Source: Halovivax sp. (GTDB lineage: Archaea > Halobacteriota > Halobacteria > Halobacteriales > Natrialbaceae). From it: 8,331 bases of DNA. Positions 6,535-8,331 of this stretch are shown piece after piece; position 1 is the stretch's first letter; each line of letters starts with the position of its first letter. A program made the position numbers and the translations under genes. The notes under the pieces are model-generated. The model was not told the origin of the DNA. It was given only the letters and a program-made list of their open reading frames with translations, and ran no database searches. Location of the stretch: the NCBI GenBank assembly GCA_007119345.1, contig SKPV01000218.1, positions 1 to 8,331 of the forward strand, given 5' to 3'.

Positions 6535-6797
6535 GGGAAACGGCTCGCCGATTTCGGCCTGTTGACGCCGCGAACCGTCGAAACCGAACAGGTTCGACTC
6601 TCCCGCCACCGTCCGCTCCTCATTTCGAGGTTCGGGTCCCGTCTCTTGATTCTGTCGTTACGCGGTCGAGCGGCCCTCGCGACAACGCCCCCTTTCCGTC
6701 CGGTGATGGTTCGTTACCGGCGGTTCGGGATCGAACGGTCGTCGTGTTCGGTGGTGGTCGTCACCGACCGATTTCGACACGGACGACGACACCCTCA

Positions 6798-6815
6798 ATA
6801 CGCCGCTCGGCGTAT
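6798..6815 (+). promoter_or_regulatory. perfect 18-bp palindrome, candidate operator of the amphi-Trp gene
   Basis: ATACGCCG at 6798-6805 and CGGCGTAT at 6808-6815 are exact reverse complements separated by CT. The palindrome ends eight bases before the ATG at 6824 and overlaps the only TATA-like sequence at the leaderless distance (TCAATACG, 6795-6802). A dimeric repressor bound here would block promoter assembly. A hairpin in a leadered mRNA is the alternative. Confidence 0.5.
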
Positions 6816-6823
6816 CCATCGGT

Positions 6824-7108
6824 ATGACCGAAGAGGTACTTTTCAAATTCGAGCGACGGATGGACCGCGGCGAGATCGCCGACTATCTGCGCTCGGTCGC
6901 CGACGCGCTCGACGGCGGCGACCCCGTCTCGCTGGAATCCGGCTCCGACTCGGTGACGATGGATCCCCCGACGCGTCCGACGTTCGAAATCAAAGCCGAG
7001 CGGGAGGTCGAGGGTAGCGGTGCGGCCGAACTGAGCGTCGAGTTCGAACTCGAGTGGGACGAGGGCGAGTCGGGCGACGAGGGGGACGGCGACCTCCGAA
7101 TAGGCTGA
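6824..7108 (+). CDS. amphi-Trp domain-containing protein
   Basis: This is a 94-residue acidic soluble protein. The N-terminus (MTEEVLFKFERRMDRGEIADYL) followed by a predicted helix, a short V-S-L strand region, the D-P-P-x-R-P-x-F-E-I-K segment (48-57) and an L-S-V-E-F-E-L-E-W strand ending in Trp78 matches the amphi-Trp family that is widespread in haloarchaea. The name comes from an amphipathic pattern with conserved Trp; the function is not established. The C-terminal 14 residues are an acidic, glycine-rich tail. No Shine-Dalgarno sequence precedes the ATG, so the mRNA may be leaderless. A palindrome overlaps the presumed core promoter. The gene is divergent from coxB and convergent with the next gene, so it is likely a single-gene unit. 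Confidence 0.85.
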   Translation: MTEEVLFKFERRMDRGEIADYLRSVADALDGGDPVSLESGSDSVTMDPPTRPTFEIKAEREVEGSGAAELSVEFELEWDEGESGDEGDGDLRIG

Positions 7109-7235
7109 CCAGGGCGGTCGACCCCTGATCGTCGACGGTCTGCACTGAACGCCCGTCGGTCTCGTTACCCGATCCACCGCGCCGGCCGCCCGTCCGTATG
7201 GGGCTCGACGACTGCTGGTACCCCGTCGACCCGGT

Positions 7236-7655
7236 TCAGAGCTCGACGACCCACAGCCGGTACTCGCCCGGCAGGTCGAACACGCGTTCGAACGCCCGAT
7301 CGACGAACTGGGCGATCCGATTCGCGTCGGCCTTCGCGCTCACGCGCACGTTCACTCCCTCTGCATCCTCGGGTCGGGTCAGCTCGTCGATCTTGAACGC
7401 CGGGAACTCCTCGATCAACGACTTGCATCGCTCGAGTTCGTCCTCGGTGCAGTCGAGGTTGACGATACCGTCGACGAACTGGATCCAGGGGACGCCCAGC
7501 GTTTCGACGTCCGCCGCCGAGGCCGGATCGACTTCGAACGTGCAGAACGGGCTCGCACGCTCGCGGTGGGCGGCGATCGCCTCGACGATCAGCCGCTGAC
7601 GGTCGGCCGCGGTCGTCGCATCGAATCGCGTCACGTTGCCGAATTCGCGGGGCAT
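7236..7655 (-). CDS. Conserved haloarchaeal protein of unknown function
   Basis: This is a protein of up to 139 residues that I cannot assign to a named family. It has no signal peptide or membrane helix and looks cytosolic and compact. A helical N-terminal part (about 13-34, A-D-R-Q-R-L-I-V-E-A-I-A-A-H) is followed by strands around F-C-T-F-E-V (37-42) and W-I-Q-F-V-D-G-I-V-N-L-D-C (57-69). An acidic helix with Cys69 and Cys77 comes next, then a segment V-N-V-R-V-S-A-K-A-D-x-N-R-I-A-Q-F-V-D-R-A-F (101-122). The composition is normal for a haloarchaeal gene and the frame is clean, so it is real. The start is uncertain: the ATG at 7655 lies only 2-8 bp from a TTTAAA box, whereas a GTG at 7634 (132 residues, M-T-R-F-D-A-T-T) sits about 26 bp from that box as a leaderless start would. 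The gene is divergent from adk. Confidence 0.82.
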   Translation of the reverse strand: MPREFGNVTRFDATTAADRQRLIVEAIAAHRERASPFCTFEVDPASAADVETLGVPWIQFVDGIVNLDCTEDELERCKSLIEEFPAFKIDELTRPEDAEGVNVRVSAKADANRIAQFVDRAFERVFDLPGEYRLWVVEL

Positions 7656-7657
7656 TC

Positions 7658-7671
7658 TTTAAACATTTATG
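7658..7671. promoter_or_regulatory. overlapping divergent core promoters for the minus-strand gene and adk
   Basis: The AT-rich island TTTAAACATTTATG stands out in GC-rich DNA. The TTTAT box (7666-7670) is centred 26 bp before the adk ATG at 7694. The TTTAAA box (7658-7663) is centred about 26 bp before the GTG at 7634 on the other strand. Both distances fit archaeal leaderless promoters. The two boxes are so close that the two preinitiation complexes would compete. Confidence 0.6.
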
Positions 7672-7693
7672 CGACGGCGGCGAACCTCCGGCC

Positions 7694-8331
7694 ATGAGCC
7701 AGCCACGGATCCTGATCCTCGGCGCACCGGGCGCGGGCAAGGGAACCCAGAGCGGGAGAATCGCCGAGGAGTTCGACGTCGAGCACGTCACCACCGGGGA
7801 CGCGCTCCGGGCGAACAAGGGGATGGACATCTCGGAGCTCGATCTGGAGTACGACACGCCGCGAGAGTACATGGACCGCGGCGAACTCGTCCCCGACGCG
7901 GTCGTCAACGCCATCGTCGAGGAGGCGCTGACCCAGGCCGACGGGTTCGTCCTCGACGGCTACCCCCGAAACATGGAACAGGCCGAGGAACTCGAGGACA
8001 TGACGGACCTCGACGTCGTCCTCTCGCTGGCGGTCGGCGAGGACGAGCTGGTCGATCGACTCACGGGTCGGCGAGTCTGTGCTGACTGTGGCGCCAACTA
8101 CCACGTCGACTTCGATCCGCCGTCGGAAGCGGGCGTCTGCGACGACTGCGGCGGGGAACTGATCCAACGCGAGGACGACACCGAGGAGACGGTACGGGAG
8201 CGCCTGCGCGTCTATCGGGAGAATACGGAGCCCGTCATCGAACACTACGAAGAGCAGGGTCGGCTGGCGGAGGTAAACGGCGAGCAATCGCCCGGCGGGG
8301 TGTGGGAAGACGTGAAGGAGACGATCGAGTC
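7694..8331 (+). CDS. adk: Adenylate kinase (3' end beyond the window)
   Basis: Adenylate kinase catalyses ATP + AMP = 2 ADP in the cytosol and sets the adenylate balance. The 212 complete codons visible run to the window edge with no stop; family lengths near 215 suggest only the last few codons are missing. The P-loop is GAPGAGKGT (10-18, Lys16). T-T-G-D-A-L-R (33-39) belongs to the AMP site, and L-D-G-Y-P-R (87-92) carries the conserved Asp and Arg. T-G-R-R-V-C (124-129) opens a LID domain with four cysteines, Cys129, Cys132, Cys149 and Cys152, which should hold a structural zinc, as in bacterial-type zinc adenylate kinases. E-E-T-V-R-E-R-L (164-171) is the usual post-LID motif. The ATG at 7694 has no Shine-Dalgarno sequence and has a TATA-like box 26 bp upstream, so a leaderless mRNA is likely. 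Confidence 0.96.
   Translation, partial: MSQPRILILGAPGAGKGTQSGRIAEEFDVEHVTTGDALRANKGMDISELDLEYDTPREYMDRGELVPDAVVNAIVEEALTQADGFVLDGYPRNMEQAEELEDMTDLDVVLSLAVGEDELVDRLTGRRVCADCGANYHVDFDPPSEAGVCDDCGGELIQREDDTEETVRERLRVYRENTEPVIEHYEEQGRLAEVNGEQSPGGVWEDVKETIE

Larger units (their letters stand above)
6479..6823. other. 345-bp divergent intergenic region (coxB / amphi-Trp gene)
   Basis: The region separates two divergent genes and holds no protein frame with haloarchaeal character. It contains a TATA-like element for coxB (6524-6534), a bulged inverted repeat (6577-6598: GTCGAAACC, five bases, GGTTCGAC) about 60 bp upstream of that element, and a perfect palindrome next to the plus-strand gene (6798-6815). 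The middle (about 6600-6790) shows nothing I can name. Confidence 0.5.

Noticed and set aside
6495..7017. Plus-strand frames across the coxB / amphi-Trp intergenic region
   Set aside because: Arg-rich translations with no recognisable motif; one overlaps the well-supported amphi-Trp gene in another frame.
7110..7127. Possible stem-loop terminator after the amphi-Trp gene (CAGGG ... CCCTG)
   Set aside because: The stem is only five base pairs with an eight-base loop and no T run follows, so it is not distinguishable from chance.

Overview
The window looks like chromosomal DNA of a halophilic archaeon (class Halobacteria). The GC content is high, the predicted proteins are very acidic, several genes appear leaderless with TATA-like elements about 26 bp before the start codon, and the gene content includes a fused haloarchaeal-type oxidase subunit I/III, a small amphi-Trp protein and a subtilase. 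The genus cannot be named from this sequence alone.

Layout from left to right: (1) 1-271 has no clear gene. Its first 45 bases hold a 26-bp tandem duplication that may lie at the start of a gene running off the left edge on the minus strand. (2) coxD, a small three-helix subunit IV of an aa3-type terminal oxidase, is on the minus strand. (3) A 220-bp divergent promoter region contains an 8-bp inverted repeat. (4) A 610-residue subtilisin-family (S8) protease is on the plus strand, with N- and C-terminal hydrophobic segments and a carboxypeptidase-regulatory-like beta domain. (5) A 435-bp intergenic stretch follows, with no gene I can support. (6) The minus-strand coxB-coxAC operon encodes CuA subunit II and a fused subunit I/III; they overlap by one base. 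(7) A 345-bp divergent intergenic region carries a perfect 18-bp palindrome just before a 94-residue amphi-Trp domain gene. (8) An unrecognised 139-residue minus-strand protein is divergent from a nearly complete adenylate kinase gene (adk) that runs off the right edge.

Together coxB, coxAC and coxD encode the membrane core of a proton-pumping oxygen reductase: CuA in subunit II, heme a and the heme a3-CuB site in subunit I, plus subunits III and IV. The subunit II has no fused cytochrome c domain, so a separate carrier must feed it; in haloarchaea that is often a halocyanin-type blue copper protein, which is not in this window. The subtilase gene, in opposite orientation, lies between coxD and the other oxidase genes.

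The most notable observation is that subunit I keeps the residues of the D proton pathway, but the three diagnostic K-pathway positions (Ser, Thr and Lys of classical A-type oxidases) are Phe, Phe and Met. I see no CRISPR array, transposon, tRNA or rRNA gene, and no clearly new multi-gene system.
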